Of a DNA stretch of 64,000 bases, positions 13,580 through 26,000 are shown piece by piece (the stretch's first letter is position 1; every line of letters begins with the position of its first letter). The position numbers and the translations under genes were made by a program. Source of the stretch: Monoplex corrugatus (taxonomy: Eukaryota > Mollusca > Gastropoda > Littorinimorpha > Ranellidae); NCBI GenBank assembly GCA_030674185.1, contig CM060314.1, positions 20,666,087 to 20,730,086 on the forward strand, written 5' to 3'. The notes under the pieces were generated by a model that did not search any database, had not been told where the DNA came from, and saw only the letters and a list, made by a program, of their open reading frames with translations.

Positions 13580-14682
13580 CACGTCTTTGGCACTCTAAAG
13601 GCTGGCAAGTAATGTACATTTTCTGCACCTATGTCTAGCATCAGCAGATGAATGTATGTCATCTGTCATCTTGTATACTGAAATTTTTCTTTTGCATCTA
13701 TAAATTAAATCAAAGGGACAACAAGCACTCAAACACACACACAGAAGAAACAAATGAAAATATAATGAGAATGCCTAGTTAATTCACAGAGCAAGACAGG
13801 TGCATATTTCATGCCAACTGGCCTTTGTTGAGCGTTCACAAAAGACAGCAAAGAAATGAATGCACAAAATACAGTCATTTTCTCCTGCTCAAACAAACAC
13901 CAGGGAAGCACTGTTGTTGTTGCTCCCTACACTTCATGTATCCATTGCTTTGCTGTTTTCCATGAACATTTCACAAAGGCCAGTTGACCAAAAATTTCAA
14001 AAATTTGCATGTCAAAAAAAACCAAAACAAAACAAATACATGTTTCATTCTATTTTCATGTGTTTCTAGTTTCTATTCTGAATCTGAGCTTGTATACTAA
14101 AATAAAAATCTAAAGTACTTCCAACAGAAAGCAGAGACAACTCACTGTTGCACCTTGCAGGCTTCACACATCAAAAGAGCACGGCGTAGGTTGCCATGAC
14201 TCTTGTCAGCAATTCGTTGGGCAAGGTCAGCTGGCAAGTTCAAACCTTCTTTCTTACATACTGTCTGCAGGATCTGCACAATCTGACCAACAGAACAATG
14301 AAATGAACATAAGACTATCATGTCAGATACTGAGATGGCAAATAGCAAATCAAATTCATAGCACACTTATAAAATCACTTCAGAGAAAATACTACAGCAG
14401 AACAAATAAGTACGGAAAATAGTGCAGATGACAAAAATATTAAGAAGAAATCAAAATCATGTCAATATAGTAGAGGTATGTTTTCAGATCAATGAGAGCC
14501 CAAGTCATCACTGTGTCTGGCGCTAAATAGAAATAAAACACTGCTCATGCATTAGGTACAACTGACCTTTTTATTCTATACACATGGCGTACTGATAAAT
14601 TTCTGATGCTACAACATCTCCACTTCACTCGGGTGTGTGTGTGTGTGTGTGTGTGGTGTGTGTGTGTGTGTGTGTGTGTGTG

Positions 14683-14728
<46 letters not shown>

Positions 14729-16799
14729 GCGTGCGTGCGTGTGTGTGTGTGTGTAGGGGGGTTGAGGGAGGGTGGGTGCGTGTGTTGGGTGTGAGTGTGT
14801 ATGTCTGTGTCTGTGTGTGTCTGTGTCTATGTGCATGCACATGTGCATGCAGTTATGTATGTACATGCGTATGTGCATGCATATATAAATGTGCACATGT
14901 TACCAGGGTGGGAACTGCTGAAAAGAGAAAAAAAAAGGGGAAATATATGGGGGTCCTGGGGCATGCTCACCCGGGGAAAAATTTTAAGGTTTGTCTGTGC
15001 AATCTGGCACATTTTCTGGCACCAAATTAAACAATAAGAGTGCTTAAAAAGGTATTTTCTGCACTACATATTTTCCACAGAAGCACATATCAATCACAAA
15101 TCATACTCAAACATACAATACTTTGTAAAAAAAAAAAAAAAAAGAAGCTGGATATGGATTTTCTGAGGAAAGGGCCCAAATAATCCGAAAAATTTATTCT
15201 TTCTGCCGCTGAAATCCAAGGATCTAAGTATAATTCCAACCCCTGATGTATACACATGCAGAGCATGTATATGTACACTTGAGTAAGACTTAAACCATTA
15301 CATACAAAACAAAACTTACTTTGTCTTTTTCTGCCAGCTTCCCCCCCCCATCTACAACACCATTCCTGTATTCCTGTGGCAACACCCTTATGTCACTCAT
15401 TTCAGCTAACACAGCTCCAAACCCACCATAACTGAGATCACCACGTAAGAAGGGCATTTTTGCAGAATGTGGGATATATTTTCCCAATGCTATGATGATG
15501 ACAATGGGGATGACAGAGATGAAGATATAAGCCTACAGTTCCATTACGACTGAGACAACATGCGTTAGGGAATTTGATCAACACCGATTGAACATCTGCA
15601 TAGAGGGTGAGACTTGACTATGTGGTCCCAGTCTTCCCAACAAGCCCATAGCACACACAACTTTTTCACTCCTCTACCCTATCCACATGATTCCTGCAGG
15701 AAGCCGGTAGTCAGTGTGAAGAAGTGAAAGAGTTAAACTTAATAAAATCTCACTCGTACCTCTTCCTCTGAAGGAGCAGCCACACGAATACCCAGACATC
15801 GACTGCGGATGGCAGGGATAACTTTGCTGGTGGAGTTACAGACCAGAATGAGTCGACAGGTGGACATGTACTTCTCCATCGTACGACGTAAAGCGTGCTG
15901 AGCATCACGTGACAGCCGGTCTACTTCTGTCAGTACCACCACTGCACACAAAATTATTGCATTGCTACAGCTGGCGATCACACTGTTCTCTTATTTGTTC
16001 GTGTGACAGCAAAACACTACAAGCAAAAAACCTGACAATACAAAAGCCACATACAACTGAAAACATGACAACAATTAAAAGGTAGACACACTGGAATATG
16101 TGCTAAAAAAAAATCTGTTTTCTACATTCTACCTTGAATATAAGACCAACTGTACGGAACATAATGAACACTTTGATGGATCTACATCAACCACTTCTGG
16201 CAATGGTAAAACAATACAGGTGTGGTTCTTCCTTTCTTTTTGTTTGTTTGTTTCAACAAAAGGGGTGATTTATTTTAAGAACTCCTGGCATGGCCCAAAG
16301 CTGTCTGCAATTCTACAGTATATATTAAAAAGGTTATCTCTAAATAACAACAACAACAACAACAATTATTATTACTGTAACAAGAAGAAGACCAAGAAGA
16401 ATGATATTGATGACTAGATGTACAGCACCTCATCTCACAAGAGCTCAAAACATTCCACAGTGACACGAAAGCAGCCACATGTAAATGTTTTCTTTATGAC
16501 TTGACCCCACCCCTCCACCCATACATGTAAAACACACGTACACTTGTCTGTTCACATGACCCACAATGACACTCCGTCCAAGACCATTCTTCTAGGTACC
16601 TTGGAAGGCCTATGACTAGATCGACAAAGTATAAACAGGGTAGCATATCAGAAATGGGAATCAACCTCACTATGCCTTAAAGGCCTCAAAGCCAATTCAA
16701 CGGATCAGGTCAGCAGAGCTAATTCACAGATTTCTATACCGGTGTGCGCCCTGTGCTTGCGTGACAGCAGAGTGGGGCACTCTAAGGGTTCCAAACAAA

Positions 16800-16848
<49 letters not shown>

Positions 16849-19800
16849 TGATTCCTACGCCAAGATGGCGGCTTTCTAACAGAACGTTTTCAGAGAGGAA
16901 TCGTCTAGGCTGAAAATGACACGGTCCAAACGTTGTGTCATCAAAGAAAAAGTAAAGAAAACCACCCGTGGGACAGACAACACCAGGGCAGAGACATCAC
17001 CACCTTCAGAGACCCCAGAACTCGAAGAACATCAAAAAGAACAGACCTCCGGTCGCACCCTTTCACCATCCAGGAGTCAGCCACACATCGCACAGCTACA
17101 ATCAAGATCATCATGTGGCTGCCGTTGTCAAGAGGCGGTAAGGGAGATAGACATTTTAAACAACACCATTCAAGAAATGTCTAAAACAAATCCACATTCT
17201 CACAACCATGCTACATTCAGACAGAAAACTTTTATTGGAAAACAATACAACGTTAAAAGAGCTGCGCGACGTCAATAAGTGCACCAAACTTACGACCACC
17301 GTTGCGTGCCAGACGGATTCCGCAGTCCACGGTGACTTCACCACCATGTCACCGATGGACAAATTCTCCACCTATGCGGAATGCGCAGCTCAACCCCCCA
17401 AACTAGAAGATCGGGCGAAAACACAAATTGGCAGGAGAAATGACATCAAACATAGACCAGACGTCTCCACAAAACCTAACCGTGACGTCAAAACTGCGCT
17501 ATCGTCTACACGTTCCAGACCACAATCAAATGTTCTTCCCCGTGTCCTTATCATTCACGACTCAGTCCTCAATAAAGTGGATGGAAAAAGACTGGGCTCT
17601 TCATACGGTTTTCAGGTGGCCACGAGGAAGATCCATACCATCGAGGACTTGTAAGACTGCAATTGAAAAATCAAAAGAAGAGCTGACACCTGAACCTGAC
17701 TGTGTAGTTTTACATGTGGGGATCACAGATTTAAAAACAAAGGAGCCCACTGAATGTAGCACAACTCTTGACACCTGTGTGAAAACTATCAACACACAAT
17801 TTCCAAAAGCCAGGGTAGTTTTAAGTCAGGTAGCTCCTGTGAGAAACAAACATCTAAACGCTAAAAGAGAGCTCCTTAATGCCCTAACAAAAGTGCGACT
17901 TCTTAAAGCAGCCAGTGTCGACTACGTCAACAATGACAATCTTCAAACTATCAGTCACACTCAAGTCAGCCAGGACGACGTCCATCCAACCACCAGAGGG
18001 GCGAGCGTTCTGGCCAGAAACTTAGGGAGGCAAATCCATCAGCTTTTCTGGGAAAAACCGAGGAGGAGATCAAACCGACAACGACATCAACAAAGACCCG
18101 GCTTTCAATCTCCGTTTTTCTTCTCTCCTTGGTCATTTTAGATTCAGCCCAGATTCAGTTTCTCTTCGTTCAGTTCTCAGCTATATTGTTTTACTTAATT
18201 ATTTTCTTGTTAACATACTTCATTTTTATCCTATTTGTACCTTTTGATTTCAAGTTAAATGAAATCTAATTATCTAAACGTACCATATTGTTCTAAAGTT
18301 ATTCAACCGTTCCTCATGAAGATGTGTGTAGTAAGTGATATCAACATTTTTCAGTGGAACGCACGTTCCATTGTTAAAAACATCTCATATTTGAGTAACT
18401 ATCTGTCTTCTAAAAACGTCCATGTCATGCTCCTACAATCGCTGAATACCATCAAAACCAAATTACCTAAAATATCCGGTTTTTATTTTCCACCAATATG
18501 TGACTCTGTAAATGACGGTGGCCGTATACAAACAGCTATATACATTCGTGAAGGACTGAACTATTGTGAACGATCATCGCCAGTACCTAAATCTACCGCA
18601 TTTATTTCATCATGTGCAATCATTATAAAATTTTCCTCATCGTTAGTTGTGAATATGGCCTCTGTATACTTACCAAGAGGCCCAGACTCTGTGAACACTG
18701 AATGGTTAAAACACTTTCAAGATCAGGACGACAAGTGGATAATTGGAGGTGATTTTAATGCACATGCCCCATTTTGGGAAAAGTATTGTACAAACATAAC
18801 AAGCAACAGGTTGATTGAAAATATTGTAGATTCCAATTTATATTTACTTAACAACGGACACGTTACCCGGATCCCCGATATACCAACCCACAGACCCACA
18901 GCTATCGACCTCACTTTAATCTCACCATCCCTAGCCCCAAACGCCACGTGGCAAACAGAGGATGACTTGTTGGGATCAGATCACATCCCCATACGTCTTA
19001 CCCTAAACCATACTACAGAAATAGACGCCATACCACAAGATAGTTTACCCAAGTTTAATTATAAAAACGCTGACTGGATCAGTTTTAAGGCAATCCTTGA
19101 AAAGACAAGAACAGATCTATCTGAAGCAATGAACATAAACGAAACGTACGAAGTTTTCTGTAACTCACTCTTAAGGGCTGCTAACATTTCAATTCCAAAA
19201 CTTACAGTGTCAAAAATAGGAAAACATCATGGAAATGTCTGGTGGAATGAGGACTGTCAAAAGGCAGTGAACGAAAAGAAAGAAAAATACAAAATTTATT
19301 TAGCAAACAGGTCACCTGAAAATCATACAGCGATGAAAAGTGCCAACATTAAGTGTAACAGAATCATAGAGCAAGCCAAAGAACAACACTGGACATCTTT
19401 TTGTAAATGTGAAATAAATAACCACAAAGACACGATAAAGATTTGGGAAAAACTAAAATTAATGAAAAACGGGATTAAGTTGCCATCAATTCCAGTAAAG
19501 CTAGAAAATAACCCTATTCCTAGCTCATTGGAAAAAGCAGAAGCTTTTGCAGACGTGTTTGCTGAGGCCTGTCGTGTAGAAGGACTCCCTGTCTCTAATA
19601 GAATTTATAGGGAACGAGATGAAAAGAAAGATGTATATAAGGATCCTGCCTCTGACAATACTCACTACATAAATGCATCACTCACACTTCAAGAATTAAA
19701 AGATGCTATTCAGTCCCTTCCAAGTAAAAAAACGTCAGTTGGACTAGATGCAATTTCCAATGAGATGCTGAAAAATTTACCAGACAATTTTATAATCTTG

Positions 19801-22800
19801 CTACATGACATATTTCAAAAATGCTGGAATAGTGGGAAAATGCCTAACAACTGGAAAGAAACAATAGTGGTTCCTGTATTAAAACCAGGTAAATGTAATA
19901 CCGATTTGAAAAACTACAGGCCAATTGCATTAACATCACATGTATGTAAACTAATGGAGAAAATAATCTTAAAGAGACTGATGCACTATTGTGAAAAGAA
20001 TAAAATAATACCAGTAAATCAGGCAGGATTTCGAAAAGGCAGGTCACCAGTGGAAATCCTAACAAAGCTAACTACTAATATAAAACAACAATTTGCAAGA
20101 CGTCAATGTGTTTTAGCTACATTTTTTGATATAACGAAAGCATACGATCAAGTGTGGCACTCCCGATTGTTATTCAAATTTAAAAGTATTGGGCTGACAG
20201 GTCACATTTTTGGCTATGTTAAGTGTTTCTTAGAAAACAGAGTATTTCAAACGAGGATTGAAAATGTATATTCCACGAAACGAATTCTTCAAATGGGTAT
20301 CCCTCAGGGATCCGTTATAGCTCCCCTTCTTTTCATGATATTAATGCATGACTTACCCAGTAAAGTATCTAAGCATGTAGTTTTAGCTCAATATGCTGAC
20401 GATTTATGCATGTGGATGCAGGTAAATATGAAAAAGAAAACTCCTTTGCGCTGTATCAATTATACACGCAAATGCTACCAATTAGAACTTGATAAAATAG
20501 CGCGATACATGGTAGAAAATGGGTTACATCTATCCCTGGAAAAAACAAAAATAGTTTTTATTTAATAATGGAGCTAACCCAGTAAATATTCCCACTTTCA
20601 AACTGGGAGATACTCTTCTTCAGTTTAACGAGTCGATTAAATTCTTAGGAGTTTTCCTTACAGCAAAATTATCTTGGAATCAGCATATTGAATACTTATT
20701 AACCAAAGCTCAAAAAAGTTTAAATTTATTAAAAATAGTTCGCAAACAGACATGGGGTCAAGATTCATCAACACTTGTTCATCTTTGTAAATCGCTTGTT
20801 AGATCTAAATTAACCTATGCTCAAGAAATCTTCTTCAGTGCACCGAAACACTTACTAAAAAAACTGCAGAGCATAGATTGTAAAGGTTTCAAACTTGCAC
20901 TGGGTCTTCCAATGCATGCTTCCTGTCTTCGGACATATAATGAAATCAAACTGTTGCCACTTGATGAGCAAAGGAAAGTCGCTTCTACTAAATTTTTGTT
21001 AAGAAACACCACCGTAGAAAACATCTCAGAAACAGAAATTAAACTGAGATCAGATACTGACTTTCCAAAACGAGCTAAATCAATATCTTCACAGGTCACA
21101 CTTGCAACATACACATCTGACGTCATGAAAGGCTCAGGAATTGATCTAGACGTAGATCCTGTATCTATACGACCTTCCTTTTCGCCAGTACCCAGTTGGG
21201 AACTCCAAAGAGCACGATTTGACGTACACCACACTAATTTAAAAAAAGGAGACAATATAAACTTACTGGCAAGTCAGGTTAAATGTCATATAGACGACGT
21301 ATATTCTGATCATTTGAAAATTTACACTGATGGGTCAGTAATTGAAAGAAAAGCAGGCTCAGCATTTTTAATACCTGCTCTCAAAATTGAAAAATCTTTC
21401 TACATAGGACTTGATAAATCTATCTTTACAGCTGAACTCTTTGCAATATTAATGGCTTTAAACTTTCTGATAAGTCTTCCTAGGACAATTTTTCATATAC
21501 TTCTTTGCGTTGATTCAAAATCAGTACTTCAGGCTCTTGAATTATCAAAATTACAAACAAGATCAGAAATGATTCTGGAAATAAGTCACTTGATTCATAA
21601 TTTATCTTTAAGAGGCACTGATATTACTTTCTGCTGGATACCTTCTCATAGTTCTTTTAGTTATAATAATAAAGTTGACAGGGCTGCCAAACGGGGAGCT
21701 AATAACTCACTAGATTCAAACAATATCCAGCTTTCTCTCTCGTTGCACGAGAATTACACTTTAGTGGACAACTACGTCTGGAAGCAGTTCCAATTAAAAC
21801 AGAAAAAGTATGATAAATGTCACATGAACTTTGAAGTTAGCAAAATACTTAAGCAGCTTCATGCCAGCAGAACTATACAGTCCCTTATGTACAGATGGAA
21901 ACTTGATGCATTCAAAACAAAATATACCAATAACATAGTGTGTCTGTGTGGAAAGAAGATAACACATAGTCATATTCTTTCTTGCGTTAGGGTAAAACGA
22001 CATATTCCAACACTATCTGTGAGTACAGTTTCTGACATATTTGCCTCATCATCATTACTGTATGAATTTTTTGTTAGCCTGTCAAAAAGTCCTATAGCGA
22101 ATTACCTTTAAAATGTTATTTGACTTGTTCATTGTTGTGGTTAGTCAATTATTAGTTTTACTTTTTATTCATTTCTTCCGGATATTTACTAATTTTGTTT
22201 GTTAGTTTGTTTGTTTAAATCGATAATTATGGTAACATTATTTGTTAGTTTTACCTTCCCTTCTTCAAAACAGTTATTTTCTGGATCATCTTTTCTCAAA
22301 TTCAAAATTAACAATTTTCAAATATCCTCTTCACTCCTCTATCACTCCCCCCCCCCCCCCCCCTTTTTTTTTTGTTTTTTTTTTTGTCTAAAATCACTTT
22401 AGTGAATAGACATTAAATCAAAGACCACCACCACACACACCGGAGAAACTGGGTAGACCCTACAGTTAGTTTGGTCAAGTGATAATGCTTGAAGCAATAT
22501 TGCGCCCCCAGAAACAGTGCCAGAGACCTCAACATTTATTTTTAGGTCCATGATGCAAGGCAAGATGCACGTGCCTTACAAACTCCGCCCATCATAGCTC
22601 AAATCTACCCTGATTTGAAATGTTTCTATCAATTCTTCATAGCATTTTCCAATAACGAAACATTGTATTTAACTAAGTAATACAAGGTAATAGTAGAGAG
22701 CTCTACCATTCTACCAAATATCAAGCAATAACACATTGCTTCTGCATTAAACTACTTGAGAAAACATTAGACAGATGTGATGTCTGCTGTTACAAGGGTT

Positions 22801-23017
22801 AGAAATGAAGCTGACTCTCTGGCATACAGCACTTTATGCAGTTCTGCCATAGCTTTAACTGCTCCTTGACGTTTCCCAGACACTGATGGTGAACTGTATC
22901 TGCAACTGCATCCAATCTACCACTCTCCATCCCAATAACTGCACTTGTTACAAAATTATACAATGATAATGGTGGTGGTGGTGGTGGTGGTGGTGGTGGT
23001 GGTGGTGGTGGTGGTGG

Positions 23018-23061
<44 letters not shown>

Positions 23062-26000
23062 GCGACGACGACGATGATGGTGATGATGATGATGGTGATG
23101 ATGATAATGATGCTGCCGCCGCTGCACTGGAATCCATATGTGTTCGTTCGTTCTTTGATTTAACGTCTGTTCACTATGAGTGATATTAGACGGGGGAAAA
23201 ATGGAGGATGGGAGATGGGCGAGTTGGATTGGGGCAGAGGGGAGAATGAGTATGAGAAATGAATAAGCGTGTAAATATAAAAATGGAACAAAATCTTAAC
23301 ACTAACAGTTAACATTAACAATGCGAAGGGAAAATTTAACGCTAAAGTACAAACTTCATAAACTTAAAGCAATACATTAACAGGACTGTGAACCAATGAT
23401 TCTGAAATTTTAACTGACAAAGATTGATCTGAAGTTACTTCTTTAAAATGAGTTTCAGAATAGTTTTCTTGTGTAAACATTTTTGGTAAAAAGGAACGTA
23501 GCTTTTTGCAGTAAAATAAACAGTGAAACAGTGTGAACTGTTCTCCGCAAATACACTTGATATTTTTACAATATTTTGTTTTCAACGCGTTTAGCTGAAT
23601 ACGAAAATGAACAGCAACAATTGATCTCGAATGATATATGGAAGAATACTGCAATTTTTTACATACATTTTGAAAAGAACGTTTTATCATTTGTTGTGTC
23701 ACACACTTTTCATTGAATTGTTCATGAAAACGAATCCATGAGGCTGATTCTAGCAAGCCGCAAGCTTCTTTTACGGAAGTTTTAATACGTAATTCTATAG
23801 TATTATCAGTGTTGTGTGCACCTTGCTTAGCTGCTCTGTCTACTACTTCGTTGCCGTGAAGACCAACGTGAGAAGGCACCCAGCATAAACTGATATATGT
23901 ACCTTTTGTCCTTAAACGATGTATAAGATGATTTGCCTCAGTAATTAAGTCAGGTCTTGATGAAAGACAGTGCAAAAGGCAGCATACCTTTGAAGTCTTT
24001 CTGTGAAGTGGAGTCCAGCTGGTTGACTTGAGCCACATTTTTTATCATCTCCTGAATTACCACACGGTCCTGAATACCAACATCACTGAAATATAAAAAA
24101 AAACAATACATAAAATGTGGAAGAGTTATATCTTACCTCTGCAGTCTAAGCCATACAACACTTTTGTAAGCATTCGCTTGTAATGTAACCTAGAAAAATC
24201 CGTACTGTTATTGTTATTGTTTGAAGCCCAGCCGACTGCGTAGAGCCATATCAGGCCTATAAATAGTATAATCAGTTCACAACATACACAACACTTTAAC
24301 AGGAAAAAAAGACAAGAAAATTAAGCACACATATCAATGCATTCACACACATAATCTAAGGAGATGCCCTGGCATAACTTTACTAGTTTAGGAAATATCT
24401 TATGTATCAAGCAAAGCAACTTAACATAACAGGAATTTTCCAAAGTCTCTCCATATCATATTGTTTGGTGTGCGCCAGTTTACACTAAGAAATCTTTTCA
24501 AAGTAAATATGTATTTTTTCTGTTCGCAGTCCTTTCTCTTATTCCCATCCTTCTGCTCCCAACTGTACTACTGATTGCCCTTGTTAACAAAATACAAAAA
24601 TAGTGTCAAGAAGCTGACTGCTACATTGCATTCAAATCTATACAAATAACATTAAAAAAAAACAACTTAAAACCGTGTAATTAATCTTGGCATGCTGAAA
24701 CTTGAGTTTCATTATGAAGGAGAAGAAAGAGGAAAAAAAAAATTTCTTAGTACTGCAATACTGGAAACATGAAATAAAATTCCTGGAAATCTGAGGATGC
24801 AACAACCAATACAAATGAAAGAACTAAACCAGTATATAAGTGCCTTATCTAAAAAAAAAATTAATTACTATATCTTCACATGTGCTATTTTCAACCACTG
24901 GGTTATGAAAAAATGGTGTCCACACATTTTTGTCACATACACACACAAAGACCCACATAATACAAATTTTTTAACAGAGATAAAAACAGAAAAAAAATCA
25001 CTATACCTAGGATTGATCTCAATGTGGTAGTTGCTGGAGATGGAGACTATTTCCAGTTTCTTGTTGGAGGGAGTAGTGAAGTGGTTGTGTTCGATTTTCA
25101 GCTTCTCCACACCAGACCCATACAGCTCCCGCAGAATGCACATCACCCGTGTCTTTTTACCTGCCCCCGATGGCCCGTACACCAACAAATGTGGAAAGTC
25201 TCCACCCTGAACCTGGGTACAGGCAGTGAAAAATGTATGTATACCTAATCCCATAACCCTAACTTTTATGGTGAACTGTTAGAAGTCAGTGATATTGACT
25301 TTTCTTGGGGCCAGGATTATGAGTTGTGCCTATCTGCCTTCCATTGCCACTGTATCTTCTCTAACCCTGAAGAAGGGCAGGTACCCATTCACAGGGAGAG
25401 TTGACTGGAGGTCATTGCACAAAGTATTTATCAAACTTGTACTGAACCTGTGCAGACAGCTGGAAGGTGGGTGTTCTACTTCTGCACCAACCAGGCTGGA
25501 GAAGGGTTGGGCACACAAATACAAAAGAATATCTGAGCATCTGCAGCACAGTCAGTGAGTCACCATCATTTTAACAGTTCTAAAGAACATGGAATTTAAT
25601 GACAACAGACTGATGAAGAATCTGAAATGTGCTGAGTTTCAAGAATTGAGATACTACAGGCCCAAGAGCTGCAAAGATTTCACCGGACAGAAATCATGGC
25701 CTTGCAGACCATTGCTCATTTCAAACTTCCATCATAAAGATCATCCACAACCAAGTGCTCAAGCCAAGTAGCTACAAGTCAATCTTGACTCAATGGCCCC
25801 CTAATGACAGCAGAGCCAGCCAGTGAGCCACAGTGGACAATTTGGTCTGGTGAATACACCATAAATTTTTGCATTTGATTGTGAAGTGAAGACAACAGCA
25901 GTGTATGCTGGGCACAAACAGAACTGAACATTGCATAATACTAGTTTCAATTTCTGAAAACAGCAGGTGTCTCTGGAGTTTGGAATAAATTCCATCCAGC

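Larger units (their letters stand above)
16847..22424 (+). mobile_element. nearly full-length non-LTR retrotransposon (APE-RT-RNase H, I/Nimb-like)
   Basis: This LINE sits in RFC3 intron 3, antisense to RFC3. It has an ORF1 with an SGNH-esterase-like segment, then an ORF2 with apurinic endonuclease, reverse transcriptase (YADD) and RNase H. Its edges are unusually clear. The sequence before 16847 and after 22425 is one older dispersed repeat, found uninterrupted at 45118-45715, so the LINE was inserted within that repeat at its (CA)n tract. The 3' end aaatcaaaga is shared with the relative at 23152. ORF1 has two frameshifts and ORF2 one, so this copy is inactive. Placement in the I/Nimb group rests on the RNase H domain and ORF1 type and is tentative. 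Confidence 0.88.

Noticed and set aside
22945..23163. Poly-Val/poly-Met protein
   Set aside because: Translation of a (GGT)n(GAT)n triplet repeat with no flanking coding sequence.
23364..24038. Host RNase H gene
   Set aside because: The sequence has the LINE RNase H pattern and Cys/His tail, and its 3' end is shared with the LINE at 16847-22424.
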